Shown piece after piece: positions 34,217 through 42,630 of a stretch of DNA of 64,000 nt. The first letter of the stretch is position 1, and every line of letters starts with the position of its first letter. The stretch is from contig NZ_JBNNUK010000013.1 of NCBI RefSeq assembly GCF_050279675.1, forward strand, positions 1-64,000. Direction: 5' to 3'. The notes beneath the pieces are model-generated. The model had not been told where the DNA came from and did not search any database. It worked only from the letters and a program-made list of their open reading frames with translations. This DNA is from Viridibacillus sp050279675 (GTDB lineage: Bacteria > Bacillota > Bacilli > Bacillales_A > Planococcaceae). The position numbers and the translations under genes were made by a program.

Positions 34217-35282
34217 AACCGTTTTGACGTTTGTACATCCACAACAAGCCTGATTTCATCAAGCGAGCAATACGACCTGTTACAGTCTTATCTGCTAAAT
34301 AGACGAAACCTTGTTTCTTTCCTAGAGAACCCATAAAGCCCTTTAGCTTAATTTCTGGCATTTTCTCCGGAAGAGCTTCATTTTTCCAACGCAATTTTAA
34401 TATACGAACAATATGTTCCGCTTGCTCTTCAGCTAACTGTGCACTTGGACCAAATTGTGAGGCTGCACAATCTCCAACCACATAGACATGTTCATCATTT
34501 GGTATATTCATATATTGAGTTATTACTACTCGACCAGTTCGATCAGATTCTAGACCTAAGTCACGGACTACCTTAACTGGTTGAATACCCGCCGTCCAAA
34601 CAACTGCATCTACCGGAATTTGTTCTTCATGATTATGTAGCATGTGTTGTTCTACTTTTGTAATATTCGAGTTCGCAATAACTTCAACATCATTATTATC
34701 GAACCACTTTTTAACATAATTACTTAAACGTTCTGGGAAATCTTTTAGAATACGAGAGCCACGATCAAATAATTTAATTTTAAGATCCGCTCGACTTTCT
34801 CGTAATTCACTTGCTAATTCAATTCCACTTAATCCTGCACCTACGATTCCTACGACAGAACCAGATGGAAGGCCACAAAGAGCGTTATAAGCTTCACGTG
34901 ATTTAGCCATTGTTTGGATGCTGTACGAAAATTCATCCGCACCAGGTACACCGTGATATTTATCTTCACAACCTAGACCAATAACTAAATCATCATACGC
35001 TACGCTATTGCCACCTTCTAATAGTACAGCTTTGTTAACTGTATCAATTTTTTCAATTTCACCATAAACGATCGATAACCGCTCATTTTCAGGGAAACTT
35101 ACACGAATATGTTTCTCAGGTGTTGTACCTGCAGCTAAAGCATAAAAATCGGTTTTCAAGCTATGGAATGGCGCACGGTCTACTAGAGTGATTTGTACAT
35201 CTTCTGGTAAATTGTTTGGTAATAAACGCAAAAGAATACGCATATTACCGTAGCCACCGCCTAATAAGACTAATTTTCTCAT
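34215..35282 (-). CDS. yutJ: NDH-2-like pyridine nucleotide-disulfide oxidoreductase (YutJ)
   Basis: 355-residue FAD/NAD(P)-dependent oxidoreductase related to NDH-2. The FAD motif is LGGGYGNMRILLRLLP (GxGxxN rather than GxGxxG), the NAD motif is VGIVGAGLSGIELASEL, and VYVVGDCAASQFGPSAQLAEEQA is the second FAD motif. It is ~50 residues shorter than the YumB-like enzyme at 30.4 kb. ATG 35282 follows AAGGAGAT by 5 bp. The electron acceptor is unknown. Confidence 0.88.
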   Translation of the reverse strand: MRKLVLLGGGYGNMRILLRLLPNNLPEDVQITLVDRAPFHSLKTDFYALAAGTTPEKHIRVSFPENERLSIVYGEIEKIDTVNKAVLLEGGNSVAYDDLVIGLGCEDKYHGVPGADEFSYSIQTMAKSREAYNALCGLPSGSVVGIVGAGLSGIELASELRESRADLKIKLFDRGSRILKDFPERLSNYVKKWFDNNDVEVIANSNITKVEQHMLHNHEEQIPVDAVVWTAGIQPVKVVRDLGLESDRTGRVVITQYMNIPNDEHVYVVGDCAASQFGPSAQLAEEQAEHIVRILKLRWKNEALPEKMPEIKLKGFMGSLGKKQGFVYLADKTVTGRIARLMKSGLLWMYKRQNG

Positions 35283-35437
35283 AGTAATCTCCTTCTTCTT
35301 ACAATATTACATATCGATTCATTTCAAAACTGTCCACTAAGAGTATATACGATTGTGAGAAGTTTCACAATATAGACCCGAAAATTGACGAATGAAAAAA
35401 AAAATAGTAGCATTTCGAGTAGTGAGGTGAAGCGCAC

Positions 35438-35674
35438 ATGAATCCGCTTGTTGAGTTTTGTGTTAGTAATTTAGCAAATGGCTCCCAAGATACATTTGAA
35501 GTGCTAGAAATGGATCCAAATATAGATGTTTTAGAATATGGCTGCTTAAGCTATTGTACGAGATGCTCCGATTCTTTATATGCTCTAGTAAACGGCGAAA
35601 TGGTTGAAGCTGAAACGCCGGAAGAATTAACAAAAAAAATCTATCAATTTATTGAAGAGAATCCTTTATTTTAA
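35438..35674 (+). CDS. yuzB: YuzB/DUF1450 family protein
   Basis: 78-residue protein of the DUF1450 (YuzB) family. It has conserved cysteines in VEFCVSNLANG and LEYGCLSYCTRCSDSLYALVNG, a CxxxCxxC-like cluster. GAGGTGAAGCGCAC precedes ATG 35438. Divergent from yutJ. Function unknown; possibly metal- or redox-related from the cysteines. Confidence 0.87.
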   Translation: MNPLVEFCVSNLANGSQDTFEVLEMDPNIDVLEYGCLSYCTRCSDSLYALVNGEMVEAETPEELTKKIYQFIEENPLF

Positions 35675-35679
35675 CCAAA

Positions 35680-35722
35680 AAAGTCGCAAACTATGTGAAT
35701 TAACTACATAGTTTGCGACTTT
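35680..35722. terminator. Bidirectional terminator yuzB / yutF
   Basis: AAAGTCGCAAACTATGT pairs perfectly with ACATAGTTTGCGACTTT around an 8-nt loop, followed by ATTTTT. Confidence 0.9.
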
Positions 35723-35726
35723 ATTT

Positions 35727-36491
35727 TTACAATTGCCAATCGAGTAAACTATCAATGCTGTAAGTGGGTTGGATATCCTTTTTCAATACAGATTCAGTAG
35801 GTGTTACTCCAGTATTCACGTGTAATGTATCTATACCAAAGCGGATACCAGCTAATATATCCGTATCATAATTATCACCAATCATAAGCATATCCTCTTT
35901 TTCAAAGCCATTCAATTGCTGTAAAATCGCTAGCATATGAGGATGTGGTTTTCCAATATACGTAGGTTCCACACCTGTCACATTATGAATTAGCTCCGCA
36001 ATCGATCCATTTCCTGGTGCAAAACCTTTTTCACTTGGAAATTTAATATCACCATTTGTCGCTACAAAATCTGCTCCATTTTGTATAGCATAGCAAGCAT
36101 TTTCTATTTTAGAATAATTTAATTCCAGATCAATACCTTGCACTAACACATCCGGTTGTTCAGAAGTGAACGTTATATTTTCAGCAAGTAGAGCTTCTCT
36201 TAAGCCATCTCCACCTATCATTTGCACTGTTGCATTTGGATAATGATTGCTGATATATTTTGCAGTTGCGATAGCTGAAGTTAAAATATGCGCTTCAGGT
36301 ACACATATACCCATTTTCAGTAGTTTCTGCTGTACTTGTTTCTGCGTCATACGTGCATTATTAGTGATATAGAAAGGCTCTACTCCTTTCTTTTGTAATG
36401 CATGTATAAAAGCTACAGCAGAAGGAATAGGCTCAGTCCCCTTATACACAGTCCCATCTAAATCGAAACAATAGGCTTTGTACGCTTTCAT
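35727..36491 (-). CDS. yutF: HAD-IIA family phosphatase (YutF)
   Basis: 254-residue HAD superfamily subclass IIA hydrolase (NagD-like, YutF). Motif I YCFDLDGTVYKGTEP has the nucleophile Asp and acid/base Asp, motif II is FYITNNARMTQ, motif III Lys is in YIGKPHPHML, and motif IV is MIGDNYDTDILAG. It probably dephosphorylates nucleotides or sugar phosphates. Its ATG overlaps the yutE-like stop (ATGA), so the two are co-translated. Confidence 0.92.
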   Translation of the reverse strand: MKAYKAYCFDLDGTVYKGTEPIPSAVAFIHALQKKGVEPFYITNNARMTQKQVQQKLLKMGICVPEAHILTSAIATAKYISNHYPNATVQMIGGDGLREALLAENITFTSEQPDVLVQGIDLELNYSKIENACYAIQNGADFVATNGDIKFPSEKGFAPGNGSIAELIHNVTGVEPTYIGKPHPHMLAILQQLNGFEKEDMLMIGDNYDTDILAGIRFGIDTLHVNTGVTPTESVLKKDIQPTYSIDSLLDWQL

Positions 36492-36940
36492 TTTTGTACC
36501 TCTGGAATGAATGCAGATACTGGACCTAGCTCATTCACTAAATAATGCTCTACTTTTGGTGCAAAAGCTTTAATGGCATCCATATTATTATTTAATACAA
36601 CTACTAACTCTTCATCATTTACATCTAAAATATCACGCACAAGCGCTCGTCGTAAGCCAATTAACTCTTTTAATGGTTGATCCATTTCAGCTGTAATGAC
36701 TTTTTCATCGACTAAAATATCAATTATATCTTCATAACTTCCAGGATCACGCATAATAAAACCATCAATCATGGAGTTACCCACATCAATTATTGCTTCG
36801 ATTAATGTATTCGCAATACGCTCCAAAGCTAATTTACGGATATCATCTGATAACCAGTCTTTTTGGCCTTCAAAAACCACTATTAATGAATTCATATATT
36901 CAAGATTTTTTATTATTTTTTTACGATCAACGAAATACAC
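36488..36940 (-). CDS. yutE: DUF86/HepT-like protein (YutE)
   Basis: 150-residue all-helical DUF86 (HepT-like) protein, like B. subtilis YutE. The HEPN RNase motif R-x4-6-H is not evident: the corresponding segment reads GLRRALVRDILDVND, so RNase toxin activity is doubtful, and no MntA-type antitoxin gene is adjacent. GTG 36940 is chosen since GGAGG lies 7 bp upstream and MYFVDR is the family start. Overlaps yutF by 4 nt. Confidence 0.85.
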   Translation of the reverse strand: MYFVDRKKIIKNLEYMNSLIVVFEGQKDWLSDDIRKLALERIANTLIEAIIDVGNSMIDGFIMRDPGSYEDIIDILVDEKVITAEMDQPLKELIGLRRALVRDILDVNDEELVVVLNNNMDAIKAFAPKVEHYLVNELGPVSAFIPEVQK

Positions 36941-37029
36941 AGTACTTCCTCCATTCAAATTATAAAAGTTGATAGTCTACTCCTTTCTATAGTACCATAT
37001 CTTTAGAATCGGAAGGAGTTGCACACGCA

Positions 37030-37296
37030 ATGGAAAGATTTTTCTTATACGACGATGTCGAAGATACAAAGACTCGTTTTGTTAGCTTCACAGGCGAATC
37101 GCAACGCTATGATTTAGCTATTTTACAAAGCGGACGCTTTTTTGGAAAAGTGCTCGTTTTAGATATGCAACTCGGCCGCTTTGCCATTCTCGGCTCAGAC
37201 GACCTAGAAGAGCCAGGATACTTAGAACAAGTATACAACCGTCCCGAAGACGAAGCACAAGAACTACGAGAATACCTACATGAATTAATTGGGTAA
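37030..37296 (+). CDS. DUF3055 family protein
   Basis: 88-residue protein of the DUF3055 family (FLYDDVEDTKTRFVSFTGE, SGRFFGKVLVLDMQLGRFAILG). GGAAGGAGTT precedes ATG 37030. It diverges from yutE and is followed by a GC-rich repeat region. Function unknown. Confidence 0.83.
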   Translation: MERFFLYDDVEDTKTRFVSFTGESQRYDLAILQSGRFFGKVLVLDMQLGRFAILGSDDLEEPGYLEQVYNRPEDEAQELREYLHELIG

Positions 37297-37322
37297 CTTA
37301 AATGCTGAAGCGGCCCGTTTAG

Positions 37323-37443
37323 CCCCGACTAGCACTGGAAGGCCTGAATCAAAGGCGCTTTTTGCCTTTGACCGAGGGTCTGAAGTGACCTTGAGGGGCT
37401 GGCCGCTGAAGCTGGATAAACCTTAATGCTGATGGCGCTCGTT
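37323..37443 (+). repeat. GC-rich intergenic repeat, copy A
   Basis: About 121 bp, much richer in G+C than the surroundings and without an open frame of note. It can fold strongly: TCAAAGGC/GCCTTTGA stem, CACT/AGTG, then AGCCCC/GGGGCT and AGCGGCC/GGCCGCT outer arms (left outer arm at 37309-37315). Repeated 187 bp later with three differences. Strand is arbitrary. Confidence 0.85.
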
Positions 37444-37509
37444 TAGTGGAAGATAGCCTAAGTTCGCCACGTCCTGTGGCAACGGCTACCTGACCATCAT
37501 CCTGTTGGC

Positions 37510-37630
37510 CCCCGACTAGCACTGGAAGGCCTGAATCAAAGGCGCTTTTTGCCTTTGACTGAGGGTCTGAAGTGACCTCGAGGGGCTGGCCGCTGAAGCT
37601 GGATAAACCCTAATGCTGATGGCGCTCGTC
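37510..37630 (+). repeat. GC-rich intergenic repeat, copy B
   Basis: Direct repeat of copy A (offset 187 bp), with only three C/T differences over ~121 bp. The link between copies (37444-37509) holds a further hairpin GCCAC-GTCCT-GTGGC. A partial third fragment (GCGCCTGAAGCTAGATAA) follows at about 37646. The whole 37301-37670 block has no gene. Confidence 0.85.
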
Positions 37631-37713
37631 ACCTCGAGCCGTTAGCGCCTGAAGCTAGATAACACCCCTTACCTCATAACTCTAACTTAACCACTTCAAA
37701 TCAAAAAAATACT

Positions 37714-37760
37714 AAAAAACATCGATTCCGGCTTTTATAGCACGGAATCGATGTTTTTTT
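37714..37760 (-). terminator. Terminator overlapping the yutD 3' end
   Basis: AAAAAACATCGATTCCG pairs with CGGAATCGATGTTTTTT. The left stem arm on the minus strand is inside the coding sequence and encodes the final IDS residues of yutD. Confidence 0.9.
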
Positions 37761-38130
37761 GTTCTTCTTGAATTGTTTCAGTGATAATGATCTCAGGCTC
37801 ATCTACTGTTTCAGATTCTGCCTCTTCAAGCACTGCTTCTTTTACAGGAATCGGCGCTTTACCGGTTTTCTTTAGTACAAAATAAGCACATCCAAAATTA
37901 CAATATTCGTATAAATAATCCTGTAATGTACTTATTTTCGTATCGAAAGAAGCCTTTTGATTTTTGTCATCAAAAAAGCCTTTTAAACGTAATTGGCCAT
38001 AGCCCCAATCACCAACAATATAGTCATACTTTGTTAAAATATCGCTAAATCGTTCAAGAAAAGCTTCTTCTTGGAAACCCTCACGATAATCTGTTAATAC
38101 ATCATACGCCATTCGTTCTGCAATGACCAT
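37735..38130 (-). CDS. yutD: YutD family protein (DUF1027)
   Basis: 131-residue protein. The YutD domain covers ~1-90 (ERFSDILTKYDYIVGDWGYGQLRLKGFF, YLYEYCNFGCAYFVLKK). It is followed by an acidic low-complexity tail (EEAESETVDEPEIIITETIQEEQK). ATG 38130 follows GGTGG by about 5 bp and lies 14 bp after lipA, so they form an operon. Function unknown. Confidence 0.88.
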   Translation of the reverse strand: MVIAERMAYDVLTDYREGFQEEAFLERFSDILTKYDYIVGDWGYGQLRLKGFFDDKNQKASFDTKISTLQDYLYEYCNFGCAYFVLKKTGKAPIPVKEAVLEEAESETVDEPEIIITETIQEEQKNIDSVL

Positions 38131-38144
38131 GTTACCACCATCCG

Positions 38145-39080
38145 TTAGTTATTCGTGATAGCGCTTTTTTCTTCGCCTAGCAGTTGTTTTTGTTTCGCTG
38201 CGGCATTTACTTGTTCATCGGCATGATAACTACTACGCACAAGTGGACCAGCTTCACAATGAGAGAATCCTTTACTCATTGCAATTTTGCGCAGTTTACC
38301 GAATTCTAATGGTGAGTAATATTTTTTCACCGGTAAATGTTTTTTCGAAGGTTGTAAATATTGACCGATCGTCATTATATCTACATTATTTGCGCGTAAA
38401 TCGTCCATTACTTCAATAATTTCTTCTTCTGTTTCTCCAAGTCCCACCATTAATGATGATTTTGTTGGAATTTCAGGTTGCATTTCTTTTGCACGACGTA
38501 AAAACTCTAATGAGCGATCGTATTTAGCTCGAGCGCGAACTCTTGGTGTTAAGCGTTTTACTGTCTCGATATTATGGTTTAAAATATCCGGTTTCGTATC
38601 CATTAATATACGTAAATTTCCTTCAATTCCACCCATATCTGAAGGTAATACCTCAATTGATGTGAATGGGTTTTTTCGACGAATTGCACGAACAGTTTCT
38701 GCAAAAACTTCTGCTCCTCCGTCTTTTAAGTCATCACGTGCTACTGCAGTTACAACGACATGCTTTAAGTTCATAATTTCAACTGAATCTGCTACGCGTT
38801 CTGGTTCTGCTGTATCTAATTCATTTGGAAGACCTGTTTTTACTGCACAGAAGCGACATGCGCGTGTACATACAGCTCCTAATATCATAAATGTCGCTGT
38901 ACGTCTTTCACCCCAGCATTCATGAATATTTGGGCATCTGGCTTCCTCACAAACTGTATGTAAGTTCTTTTCTCTCATCAGTTTCTTTAGGCCTTTATAG
39001 TCGTCATTAGTATTTAGTTTGATTTTTAGCCAATCTGGTTTTCTTATATGTTCTTCTTTAGTTGGTTTACATGATGTCAT
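38145..39080 (-). CDS. lipA: Lipoyl synthase
   Basis: 311-residue radical-SAM lipoyl synthase that inserts two sulphurs into octanoyl-protein. Auxiliary cluster cysteines lie in CEEARCPNIHEC, the radical-SAM cluster in CTRACRFC, and the C-terminal auxiliary-cluster Ser in RSSYHA. Length is standard. Start at ATG 39080 gives MTSCKPTKEEHIRKPDWLKIKL; an in-frame ATG 21 bp upstream overlaps the GGGAGACG site. Its target GcvH is encoded at 62.2 kb. Confidence 0.95.
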   Translation of the reverse strand: MTSCKPTKEEHIRKPDWLKIKLNTNDDYKGLKKLMREKNLHTVCEEARCPNIHECWGERRTATFMILGAVCTRACRFCAVKTGLPNELDTAEPERVADSVEIMNLKHVVVTAVARDDLKDGGAEVFAETVRAIRRKNPFTSIEVLPSDMGGIEGNLRILMDTKPDILNHNIETVKRLTPRVRARAKYDRSLEFLRRAKEMQPEIPTKSSLMVGLGETEEEIIEVMDDLRANNVDIMTIGQYLQPSKKHLPVKKYYSPLEFGKLRKIAMSKGFSHCEAGPLVRSSYHADEQVNAAAKQKQLLGEEKSAITNN

Positions 39081-39255
39081 TGAAGATTCGTCTCCCATCA
39101 TAAGGCTTATTTATATATTGTAGTACTTTTGTCAATGTAACATAATAAATAGTTTCAAACAACCTTCGATTACTAATATTGTCAAAATATTTTACTATAC
39201 CGTGAACTAAGTAAATATTAATTTAAATAAAATAAAAAAGGAAATTAAATACCTT

Positions 39256-40020
39256 TTAGTTCATTTTAATTGGTACCTCGACTGATGGTTGCGTTCCTCC
39301 ACCTGTTGTATAGATATTAGGCACTGTACCCTTAAGCATACCAATAGCAACTGGTATTCTTTGCTCTACAGTGGTTGATTTACTAGCAAATGGAACGATG
39401 ACTTGAACATTTATGGATAAGTGAATTTGTACTTTCACGAGTGCATTATTAATACCAAATTCCTCAATTTCCGTTTCTACATTTGTATTTATTTTGCCTA
39501 TAACATGAAAACGAATAGGGATTTTAGGCCCTAAATTCCCTAACAAAGGCAAGTTAGTTGCCTGCCCAATTGGAACAAAAAAGACAACGCCACCATCTTC
39601 TTGCATTGCATTGGCATCATATTCAATATCATCGAATTTCGGCAATTTACTTAAATTTCCTGATTCTGCATCTTCAAGATGGTCTTGTACTAGCGTATAC
39701 GTTTCCGCCATAACACGATTAATAATTTCTGAATTAAACTTTGTCATTTTAGTATCTTCGCCTGGTACTTCTTCTATTATATCATTGACATCAAGAACAT
39801 TTGCAGTTCTAGAGTTAATAGCCTTACTAATAACTTCAGATGCTATTCGATTCGTTTGGACCTCTGCATATCGTAAATATATCGGCATCAGTCTTACATT
39901 CACTAGGTAAAATAAGAGAGCAATCATCCCCAAAAAGCTTAAGATAAAAAGTGGTAATAATCGAGAGCGTTTTTGTCGTTTTTGCACTAACAATCTACGT
40001 CTTTGTTTTGGTAAACGCAA
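39256..40020 (-). CDS. yunB: Sporulation protein YunB
   Basis: 254-residue YunB, a sigma-E-type sporulation protein in B. subtilis. An N-terminal basic region and one membrane helix (~20-40) are followed by an extracytoplasmic domain with VVFFVPIGQATNLPLLGNLGPKIPIRF and GGGTQPSVEVPIKMN. Start is TTG 40020, 7 bp after AGGGGGAA; that site lies in a hairpin stem. A weak terminator (AAAGG/CCTTTTTT, 39235-39255) follows. It supports that the organism forms spores. Confidence 0.9.
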   Translation of the reverse strand: MRLPKQRRRLLVQKRQKRSRLLPLFILSFLGMIALLFYLVNVRLMPIYLRYAEVQTNRIASEVISKAINSRTANVLDVNDIIEEVPGEDTKMTKFNSEIINRVMAETYTLVQDHLEDAESGNLSKLPKFDDIEYDANAMQEDGGVVFFVPIGQATNLPLLGNLGPKIPIRFHVIGKINTNVETEIEEFGINNALVKVQIHLSINVQVIVPFASKSTTVEQRIPVAIGMLKGTVPNIYTTGGGTQPSVEVPIKMN

Positions 40021-40027
40021 AAAAATT

Positions 40028-40056
40028 CCCCCTAATCATAGGCTATGACTAAGGGG
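40028..40056 (-). promoter_or_regulatory. Hairpin enclosing the yunB ribosome binding site
   Basis: On the minus strand CCCTTAGTCATAG pairs with CTATGATTAGGG, followed by GGAATTTTTTT. It could terminate the upstream HD-GYP transcript, and its 3' arm carries the yunB ribosome binding site. Confidence 0.6.
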
Positions 40057-40062
40057 TAATAT

Positions 40063-41166
40063 TTATTCATTATGTACGAGGTATTCCACCTCAACCTGAT
40101 GGATGTAAGCAGCCGGTTCATCTTCCAAACAACATTCATATGTTGCTGGCAATATTTCACCATCCTTTTCAAAAATGCGAACCCAAGGTTTATCTGTATA
40201 TTTATGATTTTGTTTTGAGACAATTCCTCGTCGACCATCAGATAGTAAAACCACAGTTCCATTCGGATATATGGCGATGCATTTTTGAAATGCTTTTACA
40301 ACCTTCTCATCGTATAATGTACCGATACCTTGCTTAATTATTTCCATCCCATGTGATGGCAACATTTTCTTTCGATATACGCGATTAGATGTCACTGCAT
40401 CAAATACATCGGCGACAGCAATAATTTTAGCATATGGGTGGATTTCAAAATCAATCAATCCGCGTGGATACCCGCTACCATCAAGTCTTTCGTGATGTTG
40501 GAATGCACAATGTGCTGATAATAAAGAAATAGTATGTAAGTTTCTTAATAAGTCAAAGCCATACTTTGCATGAAGTTTCATTGTATCGTATTCTTCATTT
40601 GTTAAGCGCCCAGGCTTATTTAAAATCTCAAGTGGGATTAGCATCTTACCAACGTCATGTAACATGGCACCAATCCCAATTTGGCGTATTTCATCTGATG
40701 TATATTTCATCTCTCTAGCAATCGCAATCGAATAGATTGCCACTTGTAATGAGTGTTGATAGATATATTCATCATATATAAATGCATCACTCAAAACTGT
40801 AATCATTTCTTCGCTATTTATGATACTTTCAAGTAACTGCTCTATAATACATCCAAAATGTTTGGACTGTTGATCTAAACAATAGGTTAAATCTACATTA
40901 TTTTGATTTTTTAACATTTTGAAGGAATCTGTTATTTTATCAACAGCTTTTCGCCTTATGTGCAAAGGCACAGCTTCAACTATATTAATATCATGAGAAA
41001 TTTCATCGTTTATATATACATATTGAACATTTAATTGTAAAAGTCGGTCGGCTATTTGATTTGATGCTACGACCCCTTCATGTAGTAAAGGTCTTCCAGC
41101 CTCATTCCAAATTGTTCTCCCGATCACCATTCCAGGTTGCAACACTTTAGTTGAAATCAGCCTCAT
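40063..41166 (-). CDS. HD-GYP domain phosphodiesterase
   Basis: 367-residue protein. The N-terminal ~100 residues resemble the DUF3391-type region (ISTKVLQPGMVIGRTIWNEAGRPLL). The HD-GYP domain (~115-300) has HSLQVAIYSIAIA, MLHDVGKMLIP (HD) and HHERLDGSGYPRG (GYP). The last ~60 residues are a small beta domain. It likely degrades cyclic di-GMP. All key residues seem intact. It lies between yunD and yunB, where I recall B. subtilis having yunC, so it may be an insertion. ATG 41166 follows GGGGAAA. Confidence 0.88.
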   Translation of the reverse strand: MRLISTKVLQPGMVIGRTIWNEAGRPLLHEGVVASNQIADRLLQLNVQYVYINDEISHDINIVEAVPLHIRRKAVDKITDSFKMLKNQNNVDLTYCLDQQSKHFGCIIEQLLESIINSEEMITVLSDAFIYDEYIYQHSLQVAIYSIAIAREMKYTSDEIRQIGIGAMLHDVGKMLIPLEILNKPGRLTNEEYDTMKLHAKYGFDLLRNLHTISLLSAHCAFQHHERLDGSGYPRGLIDFEIHPYAKIIAVADVFDAVTSNRVYRKKMLPSHGMEIIKQGIGTLYDEKVVKAFQKCIAIYPNGTVVLLSDGRRGIVSKQNHKYTDKPWVRIFEKDGEILPATYECCLEDEPAAYIHQVEVEYLVHNE

Positions 41167-41223
41167 ACTATTTCCCCATTCATAAACATAATCTATTCTC
41201 TATATATTGACTCATATAAAACT

Positions 41224-42612
41224 TTAATCAGGTCTTTCTGAATTTTCCCCTTTGAAAAATTCAAGTCCATACAGAATTAGAATATCACGTAAAAATTGAG
41301 GTAACAAGTATGTTTTTGGTGTATTTTTGAAATCGGGAAAGAAATAACCAAAAGTATACATATCTAAAGTCACAAGCTTGTAACTTTTTTTCAAATCCGC
41401 TGTACGTCCATCTATTACTAACTGCCCCATATCATCCACTTCAAATTGATAGTTTAGCATCTTACCCATCACTACACCTCTAAACCCTAAGCCCTTCACT
41501 TCTCTTCTTGGCCAGTCTACATTTTGCGCTTCCATATAAACTTCTTTTAAACGCTCACCAGTAAGCTCAATTACACAAGCGTTGATTGGGTGTGGAAGCA
41601 TACTGTGAATATCATTAGCTGTCACTCTACCTTTTGGAAGTCCATTTAAGAAAATTCCTGCATTAAACAAAGCACAATCAGCATTTGAAAATTGTAATAA
41701 CGCTTTGGCAAATAGTTTTGATAGATTTGAATGATGGTACCATTCCTTATTATAATACCGGTCTGTATAAAATACAGGTACATCAAGTAGTTCACGCCCT
41801 CGTCGTTCAAGACCTACTACTATCTCTTTCTCCCTGTCTACAGCAGCAAGATCTATAGTTCTATGAAGCATCGTTTTTTTCTTCACAACTTTTTTTAGAT
41901 CCGTATCAAATAGTATTTCTGTATGCCCTACAAATAAGCCAAATTTCCCTCCACCAGTTAACATCACATCATTTACTATTTTACCTTCATGCAAAATATG
42001 ATGCGTATGTGCTCCGAAAATAACATCGATTTCAGTGCACTGTTCTGCTAACAACGTATCGTCAGACAAACCTAGATGCGACATACAAACAAGCACATCC
42101 ACTTGATCACGTAGCTCATCTACTTGTTTTTTCAATACTGTAAGTGGCTCTAATACTTGCCATTCAAGTTGCCCATAAAATAAATAAAAAGGTGCTGTAG
42201 CTGCAATTATCCCTACTTTTATACCAGCTGTTGTATTATAAATCTTATATGGCTTTGCCCAATGAGGCATGTCACCATCATTATCGTGCAAATTAGCTAC
42301 TAAGACATCGAATTTGGCATCTTTATATAATGTATTCAATTCGCTATTCGATAAAGTAATACCTTCATTATTACCAATCGTTACGGCATCATAATTTGCT
42401 TCATTTAATAATTCCACATTCCCTTTGCCCAACGTCGCCTCAGTATAAACATTCGAACGATCCATAAAGTCCCCTATATCAAGAACAAAGCAACTATCAC
42501 CTGCATCTATATGCCACTTCTTTCGTGTCACAAGAAATTTGTGCGTACGAGGCCAATGTTCAAAATGGCTATGGACATCATTTGTATGATAAAAATGGAT
42601 TGTTTCTAACAT
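41224..42612 (-). CDS. yunD: YunD-like 5'-nucleotidase / metallophosphatase
   Basis: 462-residue bimodular metallophosphatase of the UshA/YunD type. The N-terminal calcineurin-like domain has HTNDVHSHFE, LDIGDFMDRS, TIGNNEG and FGAHTHHIL. The C-terminal 5'-nucleotidase domain follows (~270-440). There is no signal peptide, so unlike secreted UshA it should be cytoplasmic. GAGGGGA lies before ATG 42612. Substrate (nucleotide or UDP-sugar) unknown. Confidence 0.9.
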   Translation of the reverse strand: MLETIHFYHTNDVHSHFEHWPRTHKFLVTRKKWHIDAGDSCFVLDIGDFMDRSNVYTEATLGKGNVELLNEANYDAVTIGNNEGITLSNSELNTLYKDAKFDVLVANLHDNDGDMPHWAKPYKIYNTTAGIKVGIIAATAPFYLFYGQLEWQVLEPLTVLKKQVDELRDQVDVLVCMSHLGLSDDTLLAEQCTEIDVIFGAHTHHILHEGKIVNDVMLTGGGKFGLFVGHTEILFDTDLKKVVKKKTMLHRTIDLAAVDREKEIVVGLERRGRELLDVPVFYTDRYYNKEWYHHSNLSKLFAKALLQFSNADCALFNAGIFLNGLPKGRVTANDIHSMLPHPINACVIELTGERLKEVYMEAQNVDWPRREVKGLGFRGVVMGKMLNYQFEVDDMGQLVIDGRTADLKKSYKLVTLDMYTFGYFFPDFKNTPKTYLLPQFLRDILILYGLEFFKGENSERPD

Positions 42613-42630
42613 AATATCCCCTCTTCACAT

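Noticed and set aside
36488..36940. HepT/MntA toxin-antitoxin system
   Set aside because: No nucleotidyltransferase antitoxin gene is adjacent and the HEPN catalytic motif is not evident.
37301..37670. CRISPR array or insertion sequence at the GC-rich repeat
   Set aside because: Only two long direct copies without short spacers, no cas genes, no transposase frame and no target-site duplication seen.
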